64,000 bases of DNA from Lunularia cruciata (taxonomy: Eukaryota; Streptophyta; Marchantiopsida; Lunulariales; Lunulariaceae), in the NCBI GenBank assembly GCA_948567375.1, contig OX419758.1, positions 1,803,001 through 1,867,000 of the forward strand, in the 5' to 3' direction. Positions 32,254 to 44,279 of the stretch are shown in pieces. The notes under the pieces were generated by a model. The model was not told the DNA's origin and made no database searches. It saw nothing but the letters and a program-made list of their open reading frames with translations. Position 1 is the stretch's first letter. Every line of letters begins with the position of its first letter. The translations under genes were made by a program, and so were the position numbers.

Positions 32254-33476
32254 TCACAATAGTCCTACCAGGCAGGTTTGCACTATGGGCCAGCAATGTG
32301 ATCCCTCCCTATATGAGAACTGATGAATCCCCTTGGAATGGAGTTCCTCCAAATCCAGTCTCTCTTTAAGTTCCCTTCTGAGGCCTCATGAAAGAGCATT
32401 GAGAAGTAGGTGCAAGTCTATCTGCTCCATGTTGGAGAGAGCAATCTTGATTAGTGCAAGATCCTTGAAGCTAAGGGACAGCCAACACAATAGGTTGTTA
32501 GTGGGTTCCATCAGTCCTATGTAGTCTTGGAAATAAACAAACATATGAGGAATTTGGTCATGCCTAAGTACATAATTAAAACCTTGAGTACTGTTGAGTG
32601 AATTATTGGGCTCCTTACCCAGATTTTCTAATTTGGATAGTAAGATAAGAGAAGCCCTTTTACTTTAGGCTTGCTTGACTTAAGAACACAAGGGACAGCT
32701 CCAAGGCAATTGGAACCACTTGAATCAGCTTCCCCATCACAAAGGTCTGTGTTATGTACCTTGTCATAACACTTGATCATACATGAGCTAAGTACATCAT
32801 ATGTCAAGGCGTACTTAAAAGCATGGCCACATCTGCTTTGTACTCATTTCTTCAGGATTGTGAGAGCTTGATCTAACTCATGGGTAAAATTAGTTTGGAT
32901 CCTTTCTCCTAGCTGCTCAAATGTAGTCTTAAGTTCTTGGATCACAAAGTTGCTTTGAACATTCTACAACTCAAGATCACTATTGATGGTGGCATTGTGG
33001 ATGCTTGGTATCCTTGTAGATCCTTGCAATCTCCTTATCAAATACTTAAGCTAACTTGATGTACTCCCTACCCTTGCCCTAGGTATACATGTAGTTCCAA
33101 TGCCAACCCTTAATTTATCAACTTGAAACAATCCACTAGATACCTCAAGGTCAAATATGGGAGATTTACTACAATAAAAGTTCATTCATGAGTGTTCTCC
33201 AATTGGATATCTCCTTATAATATGGCTTTGGCTATTCACAGTAGGTCCTCTAAACTTCCAAAGAGTTGATTTCATATGCCCATAGTATGGAAAATTGCTT
33301 TGTGCCTCTTCTCACAAATAGTCTTTGGACTTCTTCAAGAGCTTCATGAAAGGTGCACCTAGCTCCACATAGTTAGACACAAAGCATTTGTAATATTTGG
33401 CATGTCCCAAGAAGGCTCTTAGCTCCCAAATGTTTTTAGGGATTCCAAAGCTGAGATTACTTTCACTTTCTCAATG

Positions 33477-34000
33477 TCAACTTAAATACCTTGACTTGAA
33501 ATGTGATGCCCCTTCCTTCATGGTGAAGAAGCATTTCTCTATGTGTATTGACAAACTCGCAAAATGGCACCTTCCAAAAGTTTGGTGGAGGTAATCCAGA
33601 TGTACCTCTCTTTGCCCAAACACACAAAAATTATCAATGAAAATTTCCACAAACTTTTTTAGAAAATCTTTAAAAATTGCATTCATCATCTTGTAAAAAG
33701 TAGTGTGAGATTTACACAATCTGAAGGGCATTTGATTGTATACAAATGTGCCCCAATTGGTAGTGAATGTGGTCTTATCCTTGTCTTCTTCTGAAATGGA
33801 CACTTGATTGTATCTTGAAAATCCATTGAGAAAATTGTAGCAAGGATGACTAGCTACTTGATCCAAAATAGTATCTATAAAGGGCAAAGGATGATGATCC
33901 TTCCTTGTGACTGCATTCAATTTATGGAAGTCTTGGCACACTTGAATCTTCCCCATCTTCTTCTTCATAACAATGAAAATGGGAGAAACCTATTCACTAC
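33477..34000 (-). pseudogene. H1 reverse transcriptase
   Basis: A 163-codon frame with KIQVCQDFHKLNAVTRKDH, PLPFIDTILDQV, FLNGFSRYNQVSI, DKDKTTFTTNWGTF and QMPFRLC. The catalytic motif reads FVEIFIDNF, with the second aspartate changed to asparagine. Homologous to H2 at 62940-63550. Confidence 0.85.
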
Positions 34001-34769
34001 TCAAGATTGGAAAATTATTTTGGCCCCTTAATACTTGTTGATTTCTTCTTTCACTAAGAGTGAGTAATTTGGGTTCAGGCAATACTATCATTATCATATA
34101 GGAATTGCACTTTCAACAAGATCAATCCAATGTTGCCCAAGTTGTCTTGGAATAATTGGCATTTAATCAATAGACCTGGGAAATACATCTTGGTACTCAA
34201 TAAACAAGGTAATGTATTCTGCAAACTTGTCTGAAGTGATTGTCTTAGATATTTTCAAAATTTGCCTTCATACAAAACTACATCTTGACAATTATTAGGG
34301 TTGATAACTCTTCCATATGACTGACTTGGCTCAACCCAAGTTGGATGGAGCTTATACCTCCTTCCTCCAAATTGCTGCTACCCAAGGTGATGTCATATAG
34401 GTCTTTGTCTTTGACTTACAGCTCATAACATTTCAAGTAATAGACTTGGACTTCTTCATCCAAGTCTTTGGAAGACAAAGATAATAAATCTTTGGATTCA
34501 TCTTCATCTTCCAACAAAGTCATTTCTCCAAGGTGGGGAACCTTTGTCCAACTCACCATCACCAGCTTTTGGTCTTTGGATGAGATGTCCTTGAACCTCA
34601 ACTTTTATTAGTACCAATCCACAACAGCCTAAGAATTGTACAAGTATGGTCTTCTGATTAACAAAGGGTAACCAGTTTTCATCATTAGTCTCAACACAAT
34701 GTAGTTTAATACATTGTGTAAACAAACTTGATTGGGGTCTATACATGCTTTATTGGAGGCTTTGGGTTT

Positions 34770-35640
34770 GGTAGTTGCGGGCACTAATTGACAACATGAC
34801 CCAAACTCTTATAGTTTCCACAATGTGGAACATACCCAATTTCCTCCTTTGCTCTATAACATCCATTTGTGCATGTATGTGCTATTGTGATATTTAGTTT
34901 GGTATTATAAGTCCTTGAGAGATATTATTTTATATAGAGATCAAGGATGACTCTACATTAGTCACAATAAGCTAAAGTTAGTCATAGCTAAGATAAAATG
35001 GACCTTACTTTAGAGGAAGTGGAAAAGATGAGCACCACTATTATGGATTCTAGTGTATTGACTTGGTATTATTCTTAGGTGTTTGGCTTTGAGGAAATAG
35101 TTGAGAACTTTTGGACCCACAAGCCTTTTTGTTTTGGAGTCTTTTATAGTCCAAGGATACCCATGTGAAGGAATCCTTGACTTAGTGGTTGGGTCAAGAT
35201 AAGATCACATGCTTAGGATAATATTCCAATGAGTATGGATATTTCTTTAGCTTTTTGACTTTATTTGATGTTTAGCCTATTAGCTTGAGTTACTATAGTA
35301 TTAGTAACTTTGGTGCATAACTATTTCACAAGTATATGAACTAAGGGTGATGAGGTGCTCATCATCCTTTTATTGGCAACTATCTCTCTCTCATTGTGTT
35401 CTCTAATGAGCAATGTCCTGAGTCTTGGAGTGTTAGCCTTGAAGGAATATGATTAGAGTTGGGGTTCTTTGCCTTCTTAGTCCATGATGTGCAACCATAG
35501 TAGCCATCAGAGGTTCATCCTAAGTGAGAGATAGGCCGGCTCACCGCTTGGGATAATTTGGAGACCAATGGCCTATTGAGCCACAATTATAACATGCACT
35601 TAGTGCAACATTTTGAGGCAAATTTTGATTACCCATTGGC
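34770..35640 (-). pseudogene. H1 gag zinc knuckles, separated by E1
   Basis: The first knuckle is ACYNCGSIGHWSPNYPK at about 35545-35600 (last Cys now Tyr). The second, HCGNYKSLGHVVN, lies at about 34775-34830. They lie on either side of the E1 LTR and read in the same direction. Confidence 0.65.
34855..35538. mobile_element. E1: solo LTR (about 684 bp) in the H1 gag
   Basis: Aligns over its full length with E2 (48673-49358). It starts TATAACA(T/C)CCATTT and ends GAGATAGGCC(G/A). The usual gypsy LTR start would be TGTAACACCC. It contains TATTATTTTATATAG and conserved blocks such as CTTGACTTAGTG. Flanking 5-mers TGCTC and GGCTC differ at one base, a possible target duplication. Confidence 0.75.
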
Positions 35641-35899
35641 AATTTTTATTGGGAAGAATTTGTATTATACTCCCTTGGTCCATACCTTGGACCTTTGTAA
35701 GAAGTTCTTGGGGTTGTACTTCTTGAGTCTGGTACACTACCTCTTCTTCATTGTTCTAGTCCCAATTGAGAACCCAATCAATTTGTTGCATTGGAAATCC
35801 AATTCTTGTCAAACACTCTATATATCTATATTTTCAACTTGCCACATGCAATGCACCATATATTTGGTCTTCCAAATGAAGGGGGTTTTCTTTGGTACT

Positions 35900-37244
35900 T
35901 CATCCCAATCATTTGAATCTTGAAATTCACACACTGTTTATAAGAGTCTCTAGCTTAACATCTGCCTTTGTGACACCTTTAGCTAGAGGAATTGATACCT
36001 TCTTTTGTCCTCACCTTTGTTTCTCTTTTGCTTTACATCTTCTTCTGATTCCATAGAAGAACTAGAGGACATAGAGGATTCTTCCAAAGAAGAGGAGGTA
36101 CTATGAGAAACCATTCATCTTGGCTTCTTTCCTTTCTTCTCTCTGTTTCTTTTATTACCCATTGAATGAGAGTGATTTGCCTCATATCTAGCGATGTGCT
36201 TGAGTACTTTGTCCAAGGCTTTTACATTCCACTCCTTGGCAAACATCCAAATCTTTGGTGATAATTTGTCGAGGAACTAAGTAATGGCTTGGACATCAAA
36301 GTAACCCACCACACCGGGTTTCTTTGGCACTTGGTTCAATAAAGGATCTCTTAACTTCTCATTCTTATCTAATTCAAATCAGTGAGTGCCGCAAACACGC
36401 TCATATTGTTATCAACTTCCCAAAATCATTCCAATAAATTGTCACAAAGATCTGTCCAATTGGTTGAGGTGAAACCCTTTTTGAGTTACATGGGTATACC
36501 AGCTCTTGGCTTTCTTCCAAAGTAGACTTGGGAGAATATGTGGTGGATCAGCAGAGTCATGCTCCTTGTTGGCAAAGGAGATCACTTCAAATTCCTTGAT
36601 GAACTCATCAAGATCTTCATCACATTCCGTCCTCTTAGACTTGTGGTAAGCTTGTCTAGTAATAGGGAAAGAATTCCTATCATAAGTTGAATGAGAAGGC
36701 TATGGTGGTATAGAACTTGGTTGACTCAAGGTATTGGCTAGTGATTGTGCCCTGGATTTAAGCCAAGGATCCCAAGATACGAAATTCAACATTGGTTCTT
36801 CATCGAGAAGTACTTCAACTTTAGGTACTTCAACTTCAACTTGAGTTTGAGGAAGAGGGTCAATATCATCAAATTTCTCTTCAGGATCATGTGTAAGATA
36901 TATTGATACTCTTCTTCAATAAAAAAATTGTTGTCTTATCATGAATCAAATTCTTCAATATTTGGCTCCCTTGACAATTTTAGGAGAAGTCAATTGATGT
37001 GTCGTAGCAAATATGTCTAGGCATTGATGTCTTTCTTTTGTTTGGAACGTAAAGTAGTCTTACCACTCAAATTCTTGTTTCCTTCTTTCAAGTGCTTGCA
37101 AGGCTTCTTGAACTTCATGAAGAAGGTGTAGATCCAACACCTCCTTCTTAGATTCTTCAATATTGAGTTGGCTCTTTTGGCACTCTTTTGCTTCACAATG
37201 TTTGAGCACTCTCTTCCTAGTGTTCTCTTGATGTAGACATTCAT
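35900..37244 (-). pseudogene. H1 gag
   Basis: Blocks PSLLWKKAKSWYTHV, TNWTDLCDN, SPKIWMFAKEWNVKALDKVL and a serine-rich EESSMSSSSSMESEEDV match the H2 gag on the plus strand (58920-59430). Both H1 and H2 carry TGA at the same codon after NLLE/NFLE (36428-36426 here). The AIT-stop-FLDKL site (TAG, 36279-36277) is tryptophan in H2. Confidence 0.7.
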
Positions 37245-37328
37245 ATTTTATGGACTAATAGCTTGAAAATTGGCTTTGTATTCTTCCACTCTTGAGATTT
37301 GTATCCCCAATAGTTGCACCCAAAATCA

Positions 37329-39792
37329 TGTGACAATCCAACAAGTATCACTTTTGCGATAATGAGTAAGTAATCATTCATTTCCATAGAGATGCTGGTA
37401 AAAAATGGTCAAATACAAAGTAAAATATCACAAAGTAGTTCTTCTTGGTTGTGTCTTTAGCCTCTTGGGTAGAAACCACACCCTAAAGAGAGTAACAAGT
37501 ACTAAACAAACAAGTCACACCCATAATCACAATCTTGTTACAAACAAATCAAACTCATAATCACAATTCATCAATTTCTTTCCAAACTAATCTTGATTGT
37601 GATGATTCAATTCTCCCAAAGAAGGGTACTTCAACATGAAATGATTTCACCTCAAAATTGTGTTCCATTGAAGGCACAACTTCTTCAATCAAAATTGCTT
37701 TGCATCAATCCAGCACTGTGATCACAAATGTGGAATACTACCAATATTACAATTCCTCACAAATTTGTCAAGACATTGCCTCAATTGCACTCCACTCAAG
37801 ATCAAACACATAGAATGGAATCAAAGATGTAGAATCCAACATCTAACACATTCAGACTTAAATTTGAATTTTGTCAAAAATTCACAAACACACATACAAG
37901 ATTGATATTGGGAATTAAGCTAAAATGATGAGTACTAAGTTATAGCACTTCACTTCACTCAACTTCAAAAATATGAATATTGAATAACAACTCATTGCAA
38001 ATGCTTCCTTTAAATAGGTAGAGCACTCAATAGTTATCTGAACTACCTAAATTGCTTCAATTGCTAATTTACAAATCTTCATATTTGAAGTATTATTCCA
38101 CTTCTTCATATCTACCTCTTCAAATGTTAAAACTATTACTAATCTGATCTGATGTCTACTTCTAATATGGCTTCTACACTTGATGTAACTATCAGTGCCT
38201 CTTGCCCTTCATGTTCATCTAGTATTGCTATTTCTTCTTCTATTTTTGTCACATCTTTAGTGTGAACTAAAATTGGAGTCATAATAGTACTAACTACTTC
38301 CTCCTCTACTTTAACTTCTTCAAACAATGCAGGTAACTCACCCAAAGTCACCTGCACTCCTACTTCAACTACTTTCCATCTAGTGCCTACTTTCAAACTA
38401 CTTCTAAGTTCATCTAATTCTGATCTAACTAAATCCATTTTGAGACAAACATCATCTCGTACTTCAATCATCTTCTTGTCTACCCTCTCTCTCAAGCAAA
38501 TAAAAAATTTATTCATGTTGGTGTCTTTTGCTTTCCTCTTCCTTGTCTCCTATACTAACAATTTCAAGTTATGCAGTCTTGCTTCTTCCAATTTCACTTT
38601 TGACTCGATACTCAACATCAACTTCACTCTCCCAATGACTTTTGCTATTGACTCTAATATCTTCTTTGGAATTGCATCATCCCAAGCTCTCTATGCTTCC
38701 AGCTCAATCCAATACATACTTAACTCCTCTTCAAATTCCACCTTCAATTCTTCTTCTCCTCCGCATAGCAAAAAATTTGTGCTTCTGCTTGCTTCACCAA
38801 ATCCCCTACAAACATCTAATGAAAGAATGTTGCTTTGTTACATAGGTGGTTTGTCTCTAGCTTAAACATTGCCATCAAAGCCCCCACTATATCTCACCTT
38901 ATCGGCTCTTTGAAACTATCCACCTTGTACCCATTCTTAATGCAAAGAGCACTAAAAGAATTCCTCACCTCCAAAATCTCCTATGAAGGATCACACTTTT
39001 GTTAGAAGATAACTCCTACTTCTCAGGCTTCTCTCCCCAAGACTAATCTCTAGTCCTACTCAATCCATTGAGCCAGATTTCCTCTCTTCTCTTTTATCTT
39101 GGAGCCATCTTCATAATTATTGGTAGCTAGTTCTACCATGAATGTTGGAAAACTTAGGTTCCAATTCCATGCCAAAAATGTGATCCAAAGTCTACTCAAG
39201 ATTTCAATCCTCACCACTACAACTTACCTCCAAATTGCTAGACTCCTCATCGCAAGTGAAGGACTCCGCTTACTACCTGTTGTTGGCATCATGCATTTTC
39301 TATCCCTCGGTCTTTGAAAGATGAAACCTCATTTGGGCCCAAGACTCTAGGATATTTTCATGACATTTCAGAACTTCCTCAACAAAGTCTTAATTTTATA
39401 GTGCTGCACTAAGTAGTCATTCTTAGTCAATTTGCAGTCATCACTCATAGATTCTATGTTTTGTTTCCTGTCACTCTCAACTTTTATCCCCCCTCCTCCC
39501 CAAAGTAGCCATTTTCTTTACACATACTTTCTTGATTTGCTAGGCCTGAGGAAAAAGTTTGTACAATATCTTCAGATTGAGTTGATCATCCCGATGCAAG
39601 GTAAGCTTACTTTGGGTTTACCACCTTGTAAGTCCAATTTGAGTTCTTCTTCCTTTGACACAAAGTTGACTTCCTTGGGTCTACTATGAACACAGAACTT
39701 TTCTCTTTTCTTCTTCGTTAGGCTTCAAATTGGCTTTACAATACACTTATTCTTTAAAACTCATCAAAAACAAAAAAAATGTGGGTACCACA
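37329..39792 (-). mobile_element. D2: longest D-family unit (2464 bp) with the fullest ORF
   Basis: Plus-strand ends are TGTGACAATCC and GTGGGTACCACA. On the minus strand: about 500 bp leader, reading frame 39289-38139, conserved CTATTTAAAGGAAGC (about 38006-38020), then about 680 bp to the end. It abuts the H1 gag side, where a 5' LTR would sit. The outer and inner flanks (AAAGG, AATCA) do not form a target duplication. Confidence 0.75.
38139..39289 (-). pseudogene. D2 LTR-borne reading frame (about 383 codons, decayed)
   Basis: N-terminal module: MPTTGSKRSPSLAM, EILSRLWITFLAWNWNLSFP, EKRGNLAQWIE. Central: ALCIKNGYKVDSFKEPIR. C-terminal coiled-coil module: EEKKLKVEFEEELSMYW, MNKFFICLRERVDKKMIEV, VVEVGVQVTLGELPALFEEV, then EVDIRSD and stop. 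A handful of stops break the frame; the last 125 codons (38516-38139) are open. No known domain recognised. This copy joins the modules that appear separately at 14561 and 18180. Confidence 0.6.
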
Positions 39793-41290
39793 AAAGGGAG
39801 ACAAAGCCAAGCATTCTTGATCAAATTGATAGAATGTTGTAGACATCACTTTGACTTGGTTCATGTTCATTATCCCTAGGGTATGAAACATCATGAACAA
39901 GGGTAAGGTGCTCATAGCAATTGGGTTATAGTTGTGGGTGGATGGAATCACCAACCATAACCACTCTTGGAAGTCATGAAGGTCTTATGGGAGCTGCTTC
40001 ATCATGTTTGAGGAGGGAGAAACTCCTAGCTCTAAGGCCTGGAAAGCTATCATTTGCAAGGCACAACTTTCCAACCCCTTTATATGTCTCATGTGTGGGG
40101 TGATACTACCTTGTCAACATGATCTTGTAGTTATGAGGCCTAAGATGCAATCATAAAGAAGAAGAATTCATTTTTCATGATGACTATACTTTTGGCCGCT
40201 ACTTCACTAGCTCCATGGCTTTTAAGGTCACAAATTTTAGGGTTGAACCCCCACTTGATCCATTGTACTAAATGTCACAACTTCCTTGCACTCTCCTGCT
40301 TTTGCTGATGGCAAGCATGGAAGTTCCATGGTATTCCTTTCTGCCAAAGTCACTTCCTCTGCTTGATCTTGGTGGTTGGCACCAAGATCAACGATTCATT
40401 GTTTTTCATAATTCCAAGAAGGTATTAAATCATACATCGACCCAAGGAAAGTTAATATAACGCTACAAAGTCAAATTGATATTTTCTTTCTTCCTACTCT
40501 CCTCTAAAGATTCTAGAATGAATGGAGCTACATTTTGAGTAAGTAAAAATCTTTTTGGATTTGCATCTGCACCAACCTAATATCTTGACGTCGGCTTTTA
40601 GTGACAACCTAACATGGTAAATGATAAGAACAAATCATTCTCTATATTCTCTTGAGAGTATAGGCGACCGCGTAGAAAACACGAAGGATGGGAATATGAA
40701 ATGACTAAGAATGAGAAAAAAAAGTCGATATCATGACTATTTATTATGAAATGACTGAAAGAAATAAATGTCCCTACAATTTGGACTATATTGGACTACA
40801 TTCTCCATCTTAACTGTATCATCTCAGGATCTGAATGGACGCAAGCACCTCTAATTCTTCGTTGGACCATACCGCTGAGAAGAATGGCCATAGCCTCTCA
40901 CTCAAGCTTTGACACCATAAGCCATTGCTCAGGTACCTGCCAAGAGCAGCTAAGTACAACAAGCATGCTATTTGTGAAGTCGTAAACACAATCAAGGTGC
41001 ATTGGGCACACTTTAATGCATATCGATGTTTACAGTGACACACTTCTATGTTTACAGTGAAGAAATTTTGTAAAATTTGTTCAAACCTCTACAGTAGAGG
41101 ATGATACAGGTCGTCCCTGGTTCAAGAGGAACGACTTCCTGCTGAACAGGAGGAAACCCATCGTTTGGTCTAAGACTCCTGAAGAGTAAGTCCTTTTCTT
41201 CCCGGTTTATCCGAGGTCAAATCCACACTTAGGCATATATTAGTATCCAACATCCTAATGAAGGTGGTACACGATCCAGCATTCTTTGGC
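39793..41290. other. Mixed relics, no gene; L-family end fragment at 40662-40705
   Basis: A short piece GGCGACCGCGTAGAAAACACGAAGGATGGGAAT (40664-40696) matches the L1 and L2 3' ends, followed by a local repeat of ATGAAATGACT. The rest shows no coding motif. The last few hundred bases are the 3' flank of the P450 gene. Confidence 0.5.
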
Positions 41291-41294
41291 TATC

Positions 41295-44167
41295 TTACTG
41301 GATCACCGAGCTTGAAACCCGTAGAGTAGCATTCAATTTCACAGGAATGGCTTTCAGCACAGCGATACCGTATAGTTCGGTCATGTCTAGCTCAGGTTGA
41401 AGTTGTTCTGGGTCAATTTGGAGATCAAAACAGTGCATTATTCGGGCCAGTGCAAGCTTAACAGTCAGGAATCCCATGTTTACCCCAGGACATGATCTCC
41501 TTCCCCACCCGAATGGTAAGTACTCGAAATGTGTATGTATTTGTCCTGGCACGACCTCCAAAGGATATGGTGAGTTTAAGAATCTTTCAGGCCAGAAAAC
41601 ATCCGGATTCTCCCACACATCGGGATCTCGTGCAATTGCATGGTAGTTCATGAAAAGCTGGGTTCCTTTGGGAATGTGGTATCCCGCTATAATGCAATCG
41701 GCAGACGATTCATGGGGAACAAGAACTGGAGAAGGAGGCTTCATACGAAGAACTTCTTTCACAGATGCTTGCAGATATTTCAGATTCGGCAAGTCGCTCT
41801 CTTCCACGAGCCTATCAAGTCCAACCACCTCATCCAGCTCTTGTTGAATCTTCCTCTTTACCTCCGGGTCTATGTTAAAGTAGCAAAGGCCCCATTCTAC
41901 AGTTGCATTCGTTGAATCATTAGCTCCTAGTATCAGCTCCTGTGGAAGTCCACAAGACCACTTAGTACTTCTTGCTAAAGTAGGTGCACGTGAGTGAAGG
42001 TAAAACAGATACTGGAAAAAAACTGAGCACGGACAAATAGGCCTTTGGAAGACCAGTGACTGCAAAGCAGCAGATATCATCACAATCATCAGCTCTTGTT
42101 TAGGAGAAGGACTTTGGAAGTGTAAGTAAACCAACCGTTGGTAAAATCTTAACGATATCTTCGTGAAGCTTCTCTGCGCCATTTTCACCGGGGAGAGACA
42201 ACAACAAGTCTATCAAGTCTCTCGCATCAGTATGTTGGTCATCCTCCTCCTGTTTGCTGACTCTTTTGTGTTCTTCCAGTATTCCTTCCATCAGATCATC
42301 TATAGATTTGCTTACTCGTTTCGATCGCTTACCATAACCTACATCAGAGTCGGACATTAGCTTTTTGGGCATCGCCACAAGTGCAAAGCAGTGATGGTCC
42401 TACCAAGTGATGCTGTATTTAGTTCTGGATCATCTAGAATGGCCGAGACTAGTAGAGCAGATAGATTAAGAATTCGAGAGAAGTATACCTTGGAGGTCGA
42501 ACTTCTTCAGAAAGGGTATGTAATCACCAACATTGAAAACACCTAGAAGGACAATCGCTTCAATAATCAGCTCTTGTACTTGCTTCTGTGTCTTTCGTAC
42601 CACTGCTTCTTGGCCCGGACCAAAGAATCTTCAATCGACAACGCACACTTTCATGTTATAAGTTCAGCAACTTCATATCCGGTAAAGTAGAGCACCTTAT
42701 TTACCATTCGAGTATTAACATTCTTGAACCTCATGTACTCCCCACTAAAAAGTACATAGTCCATCGATGATGCCAGCTTCACCACGTGCATGTATAGCGG
42801 TGGAAATATCAATTTGGATCTTATTACTATTGACAATGTATCTTGTTCCGGTTGTTTGGAAATTCTAAGCATACCTCGCTCTCAAAAGATGAATTGCATG
42901 AAATTGTGTTTCTGTGGAGAAAACCGTTCACGCTCTTCGAAGCGAAAATACCGCAGAGGTGAAGAAGAAAGAGTCAATATCCTCTAGTCTGTTGACTATA
43001 CGGATTACCTTCTTACCAAAGTTTCCATACAGACCACATGGTCATCAAGCTGCAATGTTCATCTCAGGGGCTTTATAACTAGTTAATAAACAAGTGTCCA
43101 ATTAAAGACAAGTCTATAGAGATATGGACAGTAAGCGTTTTAGCAAGAACTATTCAGGAGATTGAGCTTCTTATTACCTCTTCCTTTGGAGCATCATTTG
43201 GGTGAGGGTATTGGTACTGAACTCGAAAATGCTGTCTCGCATAACGACCGGTTCCCCGGACTTCGACTTCTCGTGAATTGATCGAAGCATGGTCAGCATC
43301 TCTGCTCTCCTTACACCCTATCATGAACAATCCAAACTCAGGTTATGCTATTGTAACTGAGATATCAAAATTAACATTTCCACTTGGAAACACTTTCAAA
43401 CACAATGGGGAAAAAAGTACTGAGATGTAATCAGGCAGTTAAGCACTCCTTGAAAACAGAGCTAGCCATTAACTATGAATAAATTAATTTGTTAGAATTC
43501 TGTAGCAAGAGCAGCTGGCCGCTCTTGCAAATTGCTAAAGTGCGTGTAAGTAACGTCTGTACAGGTATTATGATCAGGTGGACAACACGCATGTTAAAGT
43601 TTCTTTGTTCGGCACCTCGTAGCTGTTGAGACGAGGTTTCGCGAAGATCTCTCGAGAAACCAAAGTCCGAGCAAAACGCCAATAGTCCCCATGAGCGAAG
43701 GTGATTGCTTTACCCCTCCCTATGATTTTGGATGCAACCGTCTCAGCACGTTTCTCAAAGAGATGGTCGTGATTCTTGAAGACCTCCTCAATCAGTTTTG
43801 GGCACGAAATTGTCACAATCGGAATGGAACCTAGGTACATAAACACTATCGGTCCATAAATCTGTGTGAGATCCCGCAAGGCAACATGTGGAAGTTTATC
43901 GAGCATGACGCCAACGCTGCCCACAATTGGCCAGTGCCGAGGCCCTGGAGGCAGGTTCAGATTCTTTTTGTTCCGTTTCTTCCATGCGTAAAAGACCAGC
44001 GGGATGAATGCCAGAATTGCTGATGCGAGAAGGAGCTCATCTCCAGACGGTAGAAACTTCAACCGTAACATATCAGCCTCCATGGGATCCAGGAAACTGG
44101 TGTTTTCCACCAGTACTGGCCTTGACGGCCATTTGTTCTTGATATATTGAAGCATGCCAAGTTTCAC
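41295..44167 (-). CDS. Cytochrome P450, CYP71-clan type, five exons
   Basis: Exons (minus): 44167-43616, 43317-43178, 42628-42489, 42338-42136, 41939-41295. All introns are GT-AG, and the total of 1680 nt is exactly 560 codons with stop. A-type plant P450s are ER-anchored monooxygenases using NADPH-P450 reductase. Seen: an N-terminal membrane anchor (LLLASAILAFIPLVFYAW), hinge LNLPPGPRHWPIVG, I-helix oxygen motif GANDST (residues 350-355), ExxR as EVLR (407-410), PERF (462-465) and heme loop FGWGRRSCPG with Cys495. The first ATG gives 559 residues; a second in-frame ATG at 44083 would give 531, nearer the usual length. No broken codon found, so probably functional. Substrate cannot be inferred. 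It is isolated among transposons with no second pathway gene in view. Confidence 0.93.
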
Positions 44168-44264
44168 TAGCTTGATTAGAACTATATCTGAAGTATTGAA
44201 CTAGTTTCAAAGTTTGAAAACTGATCAATGAATCATGATTGGGTATATTACGCATATCATGTTA

Positions 44265-44272
44265 TATTTATA
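44265..44272 (-). promoter_or_regulatory. TATA box of the P450 gene
   Basis: Minus strand reads CCATATAAATATAAC; TATAAATA ends about 97 bp before the first ATG (44167), a normal spacing for transcription start plus a short leader. Confidence 0.65.
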
Positions 44273-44279
44273 TGGAGTA

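Larger units (their letters stand above)
32254..37328 (-). mobile_element. H1: Ty3/gypsy element, minus orientation, interrupted by E1
   Basis: Minus-strand order: gag (about 37244-35600), two zinc knuckles split by E1, a protease-like region (34760-34050) and reverse transcriptase (33968-33250). It is flanked by D2 on its 5' side and D5/K on its 3' side in the same orientation. RNase H is visible only at its start (ELRAFLGHAKYYKCF near 33400). The stretch 32254-33240 holds an unrecognised frame. Heavily decayed. Confidence 0.72.

Noticed and set aside
37300-37328. Sequence after D2 as a primer-binding site
   Set aside because: TGATTTTGGGTGCAACTA does not match tRNA-iMet; a match to another tRNA could not be verified here.
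42651-42872. 73-codon minus frame between P450 exons
   Set aside because: Falls inside intron 2 of a gene whose splicing closes exactly without it; no P450 motif present.
41295-44167. Idea that the P450 belongs to a diterpenoid cluster like that of momilactone in a moss
   Set aside because: No terpene synthase, dehydrogenase or second P450 is in the window, and the family cannot be assigned by eye.
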